This document shows positions 1-6,178 of a stretch of DNA of 15,479 nucleotides, one piece after another (within the stretch, counting starts at the first letter, position 1; every line of letters begins with the position of its first letter). The DNA is from an uncultured Corynebacterium sp. (GTDB taxonomy: Bacteria > Actinomycetota > Actinomycetes > Mycobacteriales > Mycobacteriaceae). The position numbers and the translations under genes are program-made. The stretch is from the NCBI RefSeq assembly GCF_946221105.1, contig NZ_CAMICL010000046.1, forward strand, positions 1 through 15,479, written 5' to 3'. The notes under the pieces were generated by a model that saw only the letters and a program-made list of their open reading frames with translations, was not told the origin of the DNA and made no database searches.

Positions 1-601
1 ACCTAATGCCAGCCATGCATCGAGAGTGAACAGAAATCGTTTGAAAGCCAGCCGACATCAACTGTTTTCGTAGCTCTAGCTCTGACCAGTAGTAAGCCTC
101 AGTAATTGCATGCTCGAATGGAGCACCTTGTTCCCCTAAAAACGCTCCAAGTAGAAGAGATCCACCCGGTCTAAGAGTCCTAGCAAATTCGCCCAGAACC
201 AAGCCCCAGTCATCTGGCCGCAAATGAATCAATGAGTACCAGGCAAGAATCCCTCCGAGACTGGAGGCCTTAAGGGGCAAATTCGACAAGTCGCCCAAAA
301 CGAAGTTGGTGGAAGGAAATCTATTCTTCGCAATCTCAATGAACTCTGGGACCATATCTAGCCCGACTACTTCACATTTCAAAGTTCGCAGTAGGTCCGT
401 CCAGTGTCCGGGACCCGACCCCGCATCCAGCACCGGACCATTGACCATTCTCCCCCATTCAGAAATGAGTGCTACGTCTTGCCGACTCATATTCTGAATG
501 GACCCCAAGGCCTCAACGTATTCGGGAGCGCGCTTTGCATACGCATCCCTTACGACGTCGTACAACGTGCCTCCGTCAACTCCATGCCAATCGCGTGACA
601 A
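1..601 (-). CDS. class I SAM-dependent methyltransferase (3' end beyond window)
   Basis: The reading frame is open from a TTG at 601 to the left edge, giving 200 residues and no stop, so the C-terminus lies outside the window. It has a Rossmann methyltransferase fold: motif I VLDAGSGPG at about residues 57-65, an acidic ribose-binding Asp in VVGLD (about D82), a GD pair at 103-104, then LAWYSLIHL and LRPGGSLLLG motifs. This predicts S-adenosylmethionine-dependent methyl transfer; the acceptor cannot be told. The start is uncertain. TTG 601 lies 6 nt after a TAGACT -10-like hexamer (leaderless reading), while TTG 565 has GGAGG 4 nt upstream and gives an N-terminus MYDVVRDAYAKRAPEY that fits the family. 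G+C is roughly half by eye, well below the genes to the right, and codon use is AT-richer, suggesting acquisition. It lies just beyond the 3' end of a tRNA gene. Confidence 0.85.
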   Translation of the reverse strand, partial: MSRDWHGVDGGTLYDVVRDAYAKRAPEYVEALGSIQNMSRQDVALISEWGRMVNGPVLDAGSGPGHWTDLLRTLKCEVVGLDMVPEFIEIAKNRFPSTNFVLGDLSNLPLKASSLGGILAWYSLIHLRPDDWGLVLGEFARTLRPGGSLLLGAFLGEQGAPFEHAITEAYYWSELELRKQLMSAGFQTISVHSRCMAGIR

Positions 602-825
602 TTTGAAAGTCTAACCCAATCCCAACAGTGCGTTTCTGGGTAAACGCAATCGAAAATCAAGAGATGAAAGAAAGCAAGCTACCCTCTGACGGCGACATCC
701 GTGCAGACACGGAGCCCTCACTTTAGGACGGGCAGATAGTGAGCCCCTTCAAGAGAGGCAATGTCGTCCTCGGGGAGTTCCCTGAAATGAATCAAAAGTT
801 AACCGAAACCCCCGCAAAAAATTTG
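602..825. other. intergenic stretch between methyltransferase gene and tRNA-Arg
   Basis: This 224-nt, AT-richer stretch contains no convincing gene. It includes a short inverted repeat (CTCACT 717-722 / AGTGAG 738-743, 15-nt loop). A 6-bp palindromic stem with a 3-nt loop (CGCAAA 813-818 / TTTGCG 822-827) ends inside the last bases of the tRNA. A run of six T on the minus strand (816-821) lies just after the tRNA 3' end and could help end its transcription. The stretch probably contains the junction between the acquired DNA and the core chromosome. Confidence 0.4.
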
Positions 826-898
826 CGCCCCCGGTAGGAATCGAACCTACGACACCTTCTTTAGGAGAGAAGTGCTCTATCCACTGAGCTACGGAGGC
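826..898 (-). tRNA. tRNA-Arg (anticodon CCU)
   Basis: The minus strand folds into a complete cloverleaf of 73 nt. The acceptor stem GCCTCCG/CGGGGGC has seven pairs including one T-G. The D stem is GCTC/GAGC. The anticodon stem is CTTCT/AGAAG with loop CTCCTAA, so the anticodon is CCU, reading the rare Arg codon AGG. The T arm is GTAGG-TTCGATT-CCTAC, with discriminator G at 826. CCA is not encoded. The 3' end faces the low-G+C DNA on the left, as expected of a tRNA used as an integration site. Confidence 0.96.
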
Positions 899-907
899 AA
901 TGGCGTA

Positions 908-913
908 AGAGTA
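908..913 (-). promoter_or_regulatory. candidate -10 element of tRNA-Arg
   Basis: The minus strand reads TACTCT here, matching the corynebacterial TANNNT -10 pattern. It ends 9 nt before the mature tRNA 5' end, a sensible distance for a short leader. No clear -35 is seen, which is common in this group. Confidence 0.4.
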
Positions 914-976
914 CCGCAGCGGTTGCGCGCGCCGAAAACAGGCTCGCAAGCCCTTCCGCCACAACCTACGGTCCGG

Positions 977-982
977 TAGGGT
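977..982 (+). promoter_or_regulatory. candidate -10 element of the hemolysin III gene
   Basis: TAGGGT fits TANNNT and would place the transcript start near 989, leaving about 28 nt of leader that contains the GAGG ribosome-binding site at 1008-1011. No good -35 hexamer is visible. Confidence 0.35.
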
Positions 983-1016
983 TTGAGCGAAAAGCCCCCT
1001 ACCCTGCGAGGTGCCC

Positions 1017-1715
1017 ATGACCGCCCTCAAGACAGGCCAAGTCCAGCGCACCTACGTGGTCGCGGACCGCGGCGACCGGCCAGCCGTGCGCGGCTGGTTC
1101 CACCTCGTGGCCGCCGCCCTGTCGGCCATCTCCTCGGCCGTGCTGATCACGTTCGGCTGGATGACCCTGCCGTGGCCGCAGGCCCTCGGCGTGACCATCT
1201 ACGGCGCCGGCGTGGTGCTGCTGTTCGCCGTCTCCGCGATGTACCACCGGTGGCCGTGGCGCTCGCCCGGGGCGGTGCAGTGGTGGCGCCGAGCCGACCA
1301 CGCCACCATCTCCGTGTTCATCGCCGCCACCTACACCCCGCTGTGCCTGATCGTCTTCGAGCCGCACACCGCCGCGATCATGCTGGCGGTGGCGTGGGCG
1401 GGAGGCATCGGCGGGGCCGTGCTCAACCTGGTGTGGATCAACCACCCGCGGTGGCTCGACGTCGTAGTCTACGTGGGGCTGGGTTGGATCATCGTGCCGC
1501 TCCTGCCGACACTGTGGAGATCCGCTGGCCCCGCGGTGGTGTGGCTACTGTTCGCCGGCGGCGTGGTCTACACGCTCGGCGCACTGGTGTACGGCTTCAA
1601 GTGGCCGGGGCGTTCCGCGCGCTACTACGGCTACCACGAGCACTTCCACACCGCGACCGTCGTCGCCGCCGTGTGCCATCTCGTGGCCATCTGGATGGTG
1701 GTTGTGGGCCACTGA
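1017..1715 (+). CDS. hemolysin III / TrhA family (PAQR-like) membrane protein
   Basis: The product has 232 residues and about seven hydrophobic segments, typical of the hemolysin III (YqfA/TrhA) family. The conserved polar residues of this superfamily are present: S73 and H77 in SAMYH, D94-H95 in DHATISVFIAATYTP, and H207/H211 in the C-terminal YHEHFH. In relatives these form a metal site within the membrane. ATG 1017 is preferred because GAGG (1008-1011) lies 5 nt upstream; a GTG at 1011 overlaps that site and is less likely. Despite the family name, a toxin role should not be assumed; bacterial members are linked to membrane-lipid homeostasis. It is followed after 16 nt by a rightward gene with its own candidate promoter, so co-transcription is uncertain. 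Confidence 0.9.
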   Translation: MTALKTGQVQRTYVVADRGDRPAVRGWFHLVAAALSAISSAVLITFGWMTLPWPQALGVTIYGAGVVLLFAVSAMYHRWPWRSPGAVQWWRRADHATISVFIAATYTPLCLIVFEPHTAAIMLAVAWAGGIGGAVLNLVWINHPRWLDVVVYVGLGWIIVPLLPTLWRSAGPAVVWLLFAGGVVYTLGALVYGFKWPGRSARYYGYHEHFHTATVVAAVCHLVAIWMVVVGH

Positions 1716-1718
1716 GAC

Positions 1719-1724
1719 TAGAGT
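1719..1724 (+). promoter_or_regulatory. candidate -10 for a leaderless transcript
   Basis: TAGAGT matches TANNNT and ends 7 nt before the GTG at 1732, so the transcript could begin at or next to the start codon. No strong Shine-Dalgarno sequence precedes that GTG, which favours a leaderless mRNA. Confidence 0.4.
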
Positions 1725-1731
1725 GGCGCAT

Positions 1732-2565
1732 GTGACTACCTTTAATCGCCGCACATTCCTCAAGTCCGCCGGTGCAGCAGCCGCCACCGCCGCGCTCGCC
1801 GGCAGCGCCTCAGCTGCCCTCTCCCCCGCCGCCCAGGCGCAGCAGCGCCGGGTGCTTGGCACGGTGGTGGACTACTCGGCTGGCGTGCCGTCGGCAAGCG
1901 CTGTGAAAGCTGCGGGCCACATGGGCGCGGTGCGCTACGTCTCCGACCGCCGCCCCGGCGCCGAGTGGATGCGCGGCAAGCCGGTGACCATCGGCGAGAC
2001 CCGCGACTACAAGGCCAACGGCCTCGCCGTCGCCTCGGTGTACCAGTTCGGACGCGCCGAGACCGCCGATTGGAAGCGCGGCGCGCTCGGTGCCGCCGCC
2101 CACGCCCCGAAGGCGATGGCGCTGCACACCGCCGCCGGCGGCCCGCAAGGCCGCCCGATCTACGTGGCCATCGACGACAACCCCACCCTCGAGCAGTTCA
2201 ACAGCCAGATCAACCCGTACCTGAAGGCCATGGGCACTGCGTTTAACGCCGCCGGGTACCAGCTGGGCGTGTACGGCAACTACTACACCATCGCCTGGTG
2301 CCTGGAAGACGGCATCGGCTCCTACTTCTGGCAGCACGACTGGGGCTCCCAGGGCAAGATTCACCCGCGCGCGAACCTGCACCAGGCGCGCGGGCAGCAA
2401 GCAACTATCCAGGGGATTCAGGTGGACATCAACAACGTCTACACCTCCGACTGGGGCCAGTGGACCCCGGGCCAGGCCTCCACGCTGACCAACATGACGC
2501 CGGACGACTGGTCCAACCTGCTCCAGGGCAGCAGCCAGCTCTCGTCCTCATTGTTCAGAAGGTAG
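1732..2565 (+). CDS. Tat-exported DUF1906 protein (Rv2525c-like, glycoside-hydrolase-like fold)
   Basis: The product has 277 residues from GTG 1732. The N-terminus MTTFNRRTFLKS is a twin-arginine signal (R6-R7, then F-L-K), followed by an Ala-rich hydrophobic stretch and a probable cleavage site AQA|QQ near residue 36. The rest matches the DUF1906 glycoside-hydrolase-like family typified by M. tuberculosis Rv2525c: an early LGTVVDYSAG strand with D47, a central PIYVAIDDNP strand, then LGVYGNYYTIAWCLE and the C-terminal GIQVDINNVYTSDWGQW. Family knowledge places such proteins outside the membrane with a TIM-barrel related to GH25 muramidases and a suspected cell-wall role; the substrate is unproven. 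In-frame upstream starts (TTG 1702, GTG 1723) would put extra residues before the Tat motif and have no better site. The gene ends before a strong bidirectional terminator. Confidence 0.9.
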   Translation: MTTFNRRTFLKSAGAAAATAALAGSASAALSPAAQAQQRRVLGTVVDYSAGVPSASAVKAAGHMGAVRYVSDRRPGAEWMRGKPVTIGETRDYKANGLAVASVYQFGRAETADWKRGALGAAAHAPKAMALHTAAGGPQGRPIYVAIDDNPTLEQFNSQINPYLKAMGTAFNAAGYQLGVYGNYYTIAWCLEDGIGSYFWQHDWGSQGKIHPRANLHQARGQQATIQGIQVDINNVYTSDWGQWTPGQASTLTNMTPDDWSNLLQGSSQLSSSLFRR

Positions 2566-2573
2566 CGCAACAA

Positions 2574-2602
2574 AAAATGGCCCGGACAAACCGGGCCATT
2601 TT
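2574..2602. terminator. bidirectional rho-independent terminator
   Basis: This is a 12-bp perfect stem AAAATGGCCCGG (2574-2585) / CCGGGCCATTTT (2591-2602) with loop ACAAA. It has A/T tails on both sides and lies between two converging genes, so it can end the rightward DUF1906 transcript and the leftward mctC transcript. Confidence 0.9.
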
Positions 2603-2625
2603 CTATTGCGAAATCAAGCGGCGCT

Positions 2626-4275
2626 CTAGTGGTCGACGGGAGCCTCGACGCCGACGCCGGTGAGGGAACGGACCTCCATCTCGGCCTGCAGCTCGTCGAA
2701 GTTGTCGGGCTTGCCCAGGTAGGTGCCGACGATGCCGGCGAGGAAGCCGAGCGGGATGGACACCAGGCCCGGGCTGGTCAGCGGGAAGATGGACCAGTCG
2801 GCGTTGGGGAACATCGCGGTCGGGCTGCCGGAGACCGCCGGCGACAGGGCGATCAGCACCAGCGCGGAGATCAGGCCGGTGTAGATCGACGCCACCGCGC
2901 CGGTGGTGTTGAAGCGCTTCCAGTACAGGGAGTACAGGATGGTCGGCAGGTTCGCGGACGCCGCGATGGCGAACGCCAGCGAGACCAGGAAGGCGACGTT
3001 CTGCTGCATCGCCAGGATGCCCAGGACGATGGCGACGATACCCAGGATCACCACGGTGATGCGGGAGACGCGGACCTGCTCTTCTTCGGTGGCCTGGCCG
3101 TCGCGAAGCACTGCGTCGTAGACGTCGTGGGCGATGGAGGCGGAGGCGGTGATGGCCAGGCCGGCGACCACCGCAAGCACCGTCGCGAAGGCGACCGCGG
3201 AGATCAGCGCCATGAAGATGGAGCCGCCGAGCTCGAACGCGAGCAGCGGGGCAGCCGAGTTCGCGCCGCCGGGCGCAGCGAGGATGCGGTCCGGGCCGAC
3301 GAAGGCGGCCGCGGCGTAGCCCAGGATCAGGGTGAGCAGGTAGAAGGAACCGATGAGCACGATCGCCCAGGTCACAGACTTACGCGCTTCCTTGGCGGTG
3401 GGCACGGTGTAGAAGCGCATCAGCACGTGCGGCAGACCCGCGGTGCCGAGCACCAGCGACAGGCCAAGGGAGATGAAGTCCAGCTTGGAGGTGGTGGTCG
3501 CGCCGTACTTCAGGCCCGGCTTCATAATCTCCTCGGCCTGGTAGCCCTTCTCCGCGAGGTAGCTGGAGGCAGAGTGGGTGTCGATGGCCTGATCGAACAC
3601 GGCGGTCAGGCCGCCCTTAGCCATGATGAACGCCAGCACCGACATGATCAGCACGCCGGCGATGAGCAGCACGGCCTTGATCATCTGCACGTAGGTGGTG
3701 CCCTTCATGCCGCCGACGAGGACGTAGATGATCATGATCACGCCGACGATGCCCACGCAGATCGCCTGCGCGGTGAAGGAGTGCAGGTTCAGCAGCACGG
3801 ACACCAGCGAGCCGGCGCCGGCCATCTGGGCGATCAGGTAGAACAGCGACACGAACAGGGTGCCGAACGCCGCGGCGACGCGCACCGGCTTCTGGCGCAG
3901 GCGGAACGACAGCACGTCGGCCATGGTGAAGCGGCCGACATTACGCAGCGGCTCGGCCACGAGCAGCAGCGCCACCAGCCAGGCGACGAAGAAGCCGATG
4001 GAGTACAAGAAGCCGTCGTAGCCGTTGAGCGCGATCGAACCGACGATACCCAGGAAGGACGCGGCTGACAGGTAGTCGCCGGCGATGGCGAGGCCGTTTT
4101 GCGTGCCGCTAAACGACGCACCGCCGGTGTAGAAGTCCGCCGATTCGCTTGTGGTCTTACCGGCGCGGGTCACGATGTAGAGCGTGACCACGATGAAGGC
4201 GCCGAAGATGGCGATGTTGAGCAGCGGGTTGCCGGTTGCTTGCCCGGCTTCGGCTGCGAGCAGGTGGGTCTGCAT
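2626..4275 (-). CDS. mctC: MctC-type monocarboxylate/cation symporter (SSS family, acetate permease-like)
   Basis: The product has 549 residues and about 13 hydrophobic segments spanning the whole protein. It belongs to the sodium:solute symporter family, ActP/MctC branch; signature stretches include GGASFSGTQNGLAIAGDYLS near the N-terminus, VGGMKGTTYVQMIKAVLL in the middle and the ASASIAHDVYD loop. C. glutamicum MctC is similar in length and imports acetate, propionate and pyruvate; substrate here is inferred from homology. The ATG follows the stop of the DUF485 gene by 3 nt, and its ribosome-binding site (GGAGGG, minus strand) lies inside that gene's end, so the two are one translationally linked operon. 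Candidate control sites lie upstream of the DUF485 gene. It ends into the shared terminator at 2574-2602. Confidence 0.93.
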   Translation of the reverse strand: MQTHLLAAEAGQATGNPLLNIAIFGAFIVVTLYIVTRAGKTTSESADFYTGGASFSGTQNGLAIAGDYLSAASFLGIVGSIALNGYDGFLYSIGFFVAWLVALLLVAEPLRNVGRFTMADVLSFRLRQKPVRVAAAFGTLFVSLFYLIAQMAGAGSLVSVLLNLHSFTAQAICVGIVGVIMIIYVLVGGMKGTTYVQMIKAVLLIAGVLIMSVLAFIMAKGGLTAVFDQAIDTHSASSYLAEKGYQAEEIMKPGLKYGATTTSKLDFISLGLSLVLGTAGLPHVLMRFYTVPTAKEARKSVTWAIVLIGSFYLLTLILGYAAAAFVGPDRILAAPGGANSAAPLLAFELGGSIFMALISAVAFATVLAVVAGLAITASASIAHDVYDAVLRDGQATEEEQVRVSRITVVILGIVAIVLGILAMQQNVAFLVSLAFAIAASANLPTILYSLYWKRFNTTGAVASIYTGLISALVLIALSPAVSGSPTAMFPNADWSIFPLTSPGLVSIPLGFLAGIVGTYLGKPDNFDELQAEMEVRSLTGVGVEAPVDH

Positions 4276-4278
4276 GGT

Positions 4279-4617
4279 TTAGCCCTCCATCTCTTCGCGG
4301 ATGTGAGCCGCGCGCGGCTCGATGTTCTTGTTCGCCCACGAGACGTAGATCCAGGTGATCAAAAACGTGGTGAAGAATTGCGCCAAGCCGAGCCAGAGCC
4401 CGACGTTGAGGCCGAGGAAATCCTTGGCCATCACGTCGGGGGCGAAGGTGGCGAAGACGACGTAGAAGACGTACCAGAGGAACGCCGCAATCATCACCGG
4501 GAAGGTGAATCCGCGGAACGTGCCTCGGAGGTCCTGGAATTCGGGGCTTTGCTGCATGGCCACGAACTCGTCAGGAGTTGGCTCGCGGCGTTGCGGAACA
4601 GCGGTGGAACCGGCCAT
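4279..4617 (-). CDS. DUF485 small membrane protein, partner of MctC
   Basis: The product has 112 residues with two hydrophobic segments: FTFPVMIAAFLWYVFYVVFATF at about 38-59 and a second around 70-95 (LWLGLAQFFTTFLITWIYVSW). This is the DUF485 pattern, and DUF485 genes typically sit directly before acetate/monocarboxylate symporter genes, as here and in C. glutamicum. It is likely an inner-membrane accessory or stability partner of MctC; the molecular role is not established. The ATG at 4617 has AGAAAGGA 8 nt upstream on the minus strand. It is the first gene of the operon, and its 190-nt upstream region carries the candidate GlxR-type site at 4691-4712. Confidence 0.9.
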   Translation of the reverse strand: MAGSTAVPQRREPTPDEFVAMQQSPEFQDLRGTFRGFTFPVMIAAFLWYVFYVVFATFAPDVMAKDFLGLNVGLWLGLAQFFTTFLITWIYVSWANKNIEPRAAHIREEMEG

Positions 4618-4690
4618 GGCCTCGATCCTTTCTAGTGCACGGGAATAAGGTCTTTGCCGCGCCGGAAGTATGTAATCTCCGACTCAACAA

Positions 4691-4712
4691 TGTGAATGTA
4701 ACCTATCACACA
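4691..4712. promoter_or_regulatory. candidate CRP/GlxR-type operator upstream of DUF485-mctC
   Basis: Two overlapping dyads are seen about 75-95 bp before the DUF485 start. TGTAACCTATCACACA (4697-4712) agrees with most positions of the GlxR consensus TGTGANNTANNTCACA on the minus strand. TGTGAATGTAACCTATCACA (4691-4710) has perfect TGTGA and TCACA half-sites but a 10-bp rather than 6-bp spacer. The position fits control of carboxylate uptake by cAMP-GlxR; this is inference. Confidence 0.45.
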
Positions 4713-4754
4713 GCAACATGGGTGGTGTTCCGCAAATCTCTCCTATTTGCGCGC

Positions 4755-4794
4755 AAAGAAAAACCACCCGGCTGCGATCAACGCAACCGGGTGG
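4755..4794 (-). terminator. rho-independent terminator after the aldo/keto reductase gene
   Basis: The outer arms CCACCCGG (4764-4771) and CCGGGTGG (4787-4794) continue inward through GCG/CGC to a 13-bp stem with one wobble and a 5-nt loop. On the minus strand it is followed by a T-rich tail (4755-4763). It ends the leftward FKBP-reductase transcript, upstream of the mctC operon promoter. Confidence 0.88.
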
Positions 4795-4809
4795 CCAATC
4801 AGCAATCCC

Positions 4810-5637
4810 CTACCCCGGGAAGGTCAGCGGGTCGCCGGAGAGGCGTTCGCCTGCAACCCCGTCGAGGGCGGCGACGTCCTCGCTGTCCAGCGTGATGCCC
4901 ACCGCGCCGAGGTTTTCCTCCAGGCGCTTCGGGTTGGCGGTCTTCGGCACCACCGAGCAGCCGAGCTGCATCAGGTAGGCCAGCGAGACCTGCGCCGGGG
5001 TGGCGCCGTGCTTGTCGGCCACGGCCTGAATGGCCGGGTCGTCGAAGTTGCTGCCGCGCGCGAGCGGCGCCCACGCCTCGGTCACGATGTCGTGCTCGTC
5101 GTGGTAGGCGCGCAGCTCGGGCTGGGTGAACCCGGCGTGCAGCTCCACCTGGTTGAGCACCGGGGTGATGCCAGTGGCCTCGATGATCTCGTCGAGCACC
5201 TCCGGGTAGAAGTTGGCCACGCCGGCGGACTGCAGCCGGCCCATGCCCTGCAGCTCCGCGATCTGCTCGAAGGCCTTGACGTAGGTGCCGTGCTGCGGCC
5301 ACGGCCAGTGCACGAGGTAGAGGTCGATGAACTCCAGGTCGAGGCGTGTGAGCGACTCCTGGTAGGCCTCGGCCACGCGCTCCTGGTCGTCGTTCCACAG
5401 CTTGGTGGTCACGAACAGCTCTTCGCGCGTGACGTCACCGGCCTTGATCGCGGCGTTGATGGCCTTGCCCACTTCGACCTCGTTGCCGTAGAGCGCGGCG
5501 GTGTCGATGTGGCGGTAGCCGAGCTCGATCGCGGTGCGCACGATGGGCTCCACCTCGTCACCGGTCAGCTTGTAAGTGCCCAGGCCGAGGAGGGGGAAAT
5601 CGTAGCCGTCGTTAAGTGTGGTGACCGGGATGCGCAT
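4810..5637 (-). CDS. aldo/keto reductase (2,5-diketo-D-gluconate reductase-like)
   Basis: The product has 275 residues, the usual length of a single (beta/alpha)8 aldo/keto reductase. The catalytic tetrad is complete: D45 and Y50 in DTAALYGNE, K79 in VTTKLW, H110 in YLVHWP. The NADPH-binding end has SVVPKTANPKRLEENLGA near the C-terminus, with KTA in place of the more common K-(S/G)-x. It should be a cytoplasmic NADPH-dependent reductase of small aldehydes or ketones; the natural substrate cannot be read from the sequence. The ATG at 5637 has an ideal AGGAGG 5 nt upstream, and that site overlaps the stop codon of the preceding FKBP gene, so translation is probably coupled. A strong terminator follows. 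Confidence 0.93.
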   Translation of the reverse strand: MRIPVTTLNDGYDFPLLGLGTYKLTGDEVEPIVRTAIELGYRHIDTAALYGNEVEVGKAINAAIKAGDVTREELFVTTKLWNDDQERVAEAYQESLTRLDLEFIDLYLVHWPWPQHGTYVKAFEQIAELQGMGRLQSAGVANFYPEVLDEIIEATGITPVLNQVELHAGFTQPELRAYHDEHDIVTEAWAPLARGSNFDDPAIQAVADKHGATPAQVSLAYLMQLGCSVVPKTANPKRLEENLGAVGITLDSEDVAALDGVAGERLSGDPLTFPG

Positions 5638-5642
5638 GGCAG

Positions 5643-5649
5643 CCTCCTA
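5643..5649 (-). promoter_or_regulatory. ribosome-binding site overlapping the FKBP stop codon
   Basis: The minus strand reads TAGGAGG: the TAG stop of the FKBP gene (5649-5647) overlaps AGGAGG (5648-5643), which lies 5 nt before the reductase ATG at 5637. A ribosome ending on the first gene would sit on the start region of the second. Confidence 0.7.
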
Positions 5650-6006
5650 GCTGGCGTCGAGCAGGTCGATGATGAACACGAGGGTGCGGCCGGACAGCGG
5701 GTGCCCGCCGCCTGCGGGGCCGTACGCCTTCTCCGGCGGGATGGTCAGCTGGCGGCGGCCGCCGACCTTCATGCCGGGGATGCCTTCCTGCCAGCCCTGG
5801 ATCAGGCCGGTGAGCGGGAAGTCTGCGGCCTCGCCGCGGTCCCAGGAGGAGTCGAACTCCTCGCCCGTTTCAAAGTCCACGCCAAGGTAGTGGACCTTGA
5901 CAAACCCGCCGACCACGGCCTCTGCGCCCTCGCCGACAGTGATGTCCTCGATGACGAGGTCTGCAGGTGCCGGGCCCTCCGGCTTGTCGATGAACGGCTT
6001 TTCCAT
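5647..6006 (-). CDS. FKBP-type peptidyl-prolyl cis-trans isomerase
   Basis: The product is a 119-residue single-domain FKBP without a signal peptide, so a cytoplasmic prolyl isomerase/foldase. Conserved blocks are VKVHYLGVDFETGEEFDSSWDRG, then FPLTGLIQGWQEGIPGMKVGGRRQLTIPPEKAYG and the closing LVFIIDLLDAS; the Tyr, Phe, Asp and Trp residues lining the FK506/proline pocket are all present. It starts at ATG 6006, with AAGGAG 10 nt upstream (slightly distant). It is the first gene of a two-gene unit with the aldo/keto reductase. C. glutamicum has a similar FKBP gene (fkpA, from memory) next to gltA. A possible promoter is the TATACT hexamer in the loop of the gltA terminator. Confidence 0.93.
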   Translation of the reverse strand: MEKPFIDKPEGPAPADLVIEDITVGEGAEAVVGGFVKVHYLGVDFETGEEFDSSWDRGEAADFPLTGLIQGWQEGIPGMKVGGRRQLTIPPEKAYGPAGGGHPLSGRTLVFIIDLLDAS

Positions 6007-6052
6007 AGCGTTGAAACTCCTTGCTAATTACGTGGGCAGTTTGCGCGGCCCA

Positions 6053-6110
6053 ATACAAAACCGCCGAGAACTTCCTCCCGAAAGTATAAGGGAATAGCAG
6101 TTCTCGGCGG
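6053..6110 (-). terminator. rho-independent terminator of gltA with a long loop
   Basis: There is an 11-bp perfect stem, CCGCCGAGAAC (6061-6071) / GTTCTCGGCGG (6100-6110), with a 28-nt loop. On the minus strand it is followed by TTTTGTATTG. The stem lies about 70 bp after the gltA stop. The loop is unusually long and contains a -10-like hexamer (see next entry). Confidence 0.75.
6083..6088 (-). promoter_or_regulatory. TATACT hexamer, candidate -10 of the FKBP gene
   Basis: The minus strand reads TATACT inside the gltA terminator loop, five of six to TATAAT. It would start transcription near 6076 and give a 5' leader of about 70 nt before the FKBP ATG at 6006. No clear -35 is seen. Confidence 0.4.
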
Positions 6111-6178
6111 TGAAGCGCCGAAGCATGCAGCTTATCGACGCCCTCCGGCTGGCCTCGCAGTTGGCCTAGCGCCTGAAA

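Noticed and set aside
1017..1715. Hemolysin III gene as a virulence toxin
   Set aside because: The family is widespread in harmless bacteria and has the architecture of a membrane-embedded metal enzyme or receptor; the name alone is not evidence.
2629..4068. Long rightward open frame (479 codons) opposite mctC
   Set aside because: Its product is rich in Asp, His, Gly and Arg with no domain pattern, as expected of an antisense frame in high-G+C DNA; mctC on the other strand is certain.
4747..6027. Rightward open frame (426 codons) opposite the reductase and FKBP genes
   Set aside because: Low-complexity antisense frame that crosses a terminator and two well-recognised genes.
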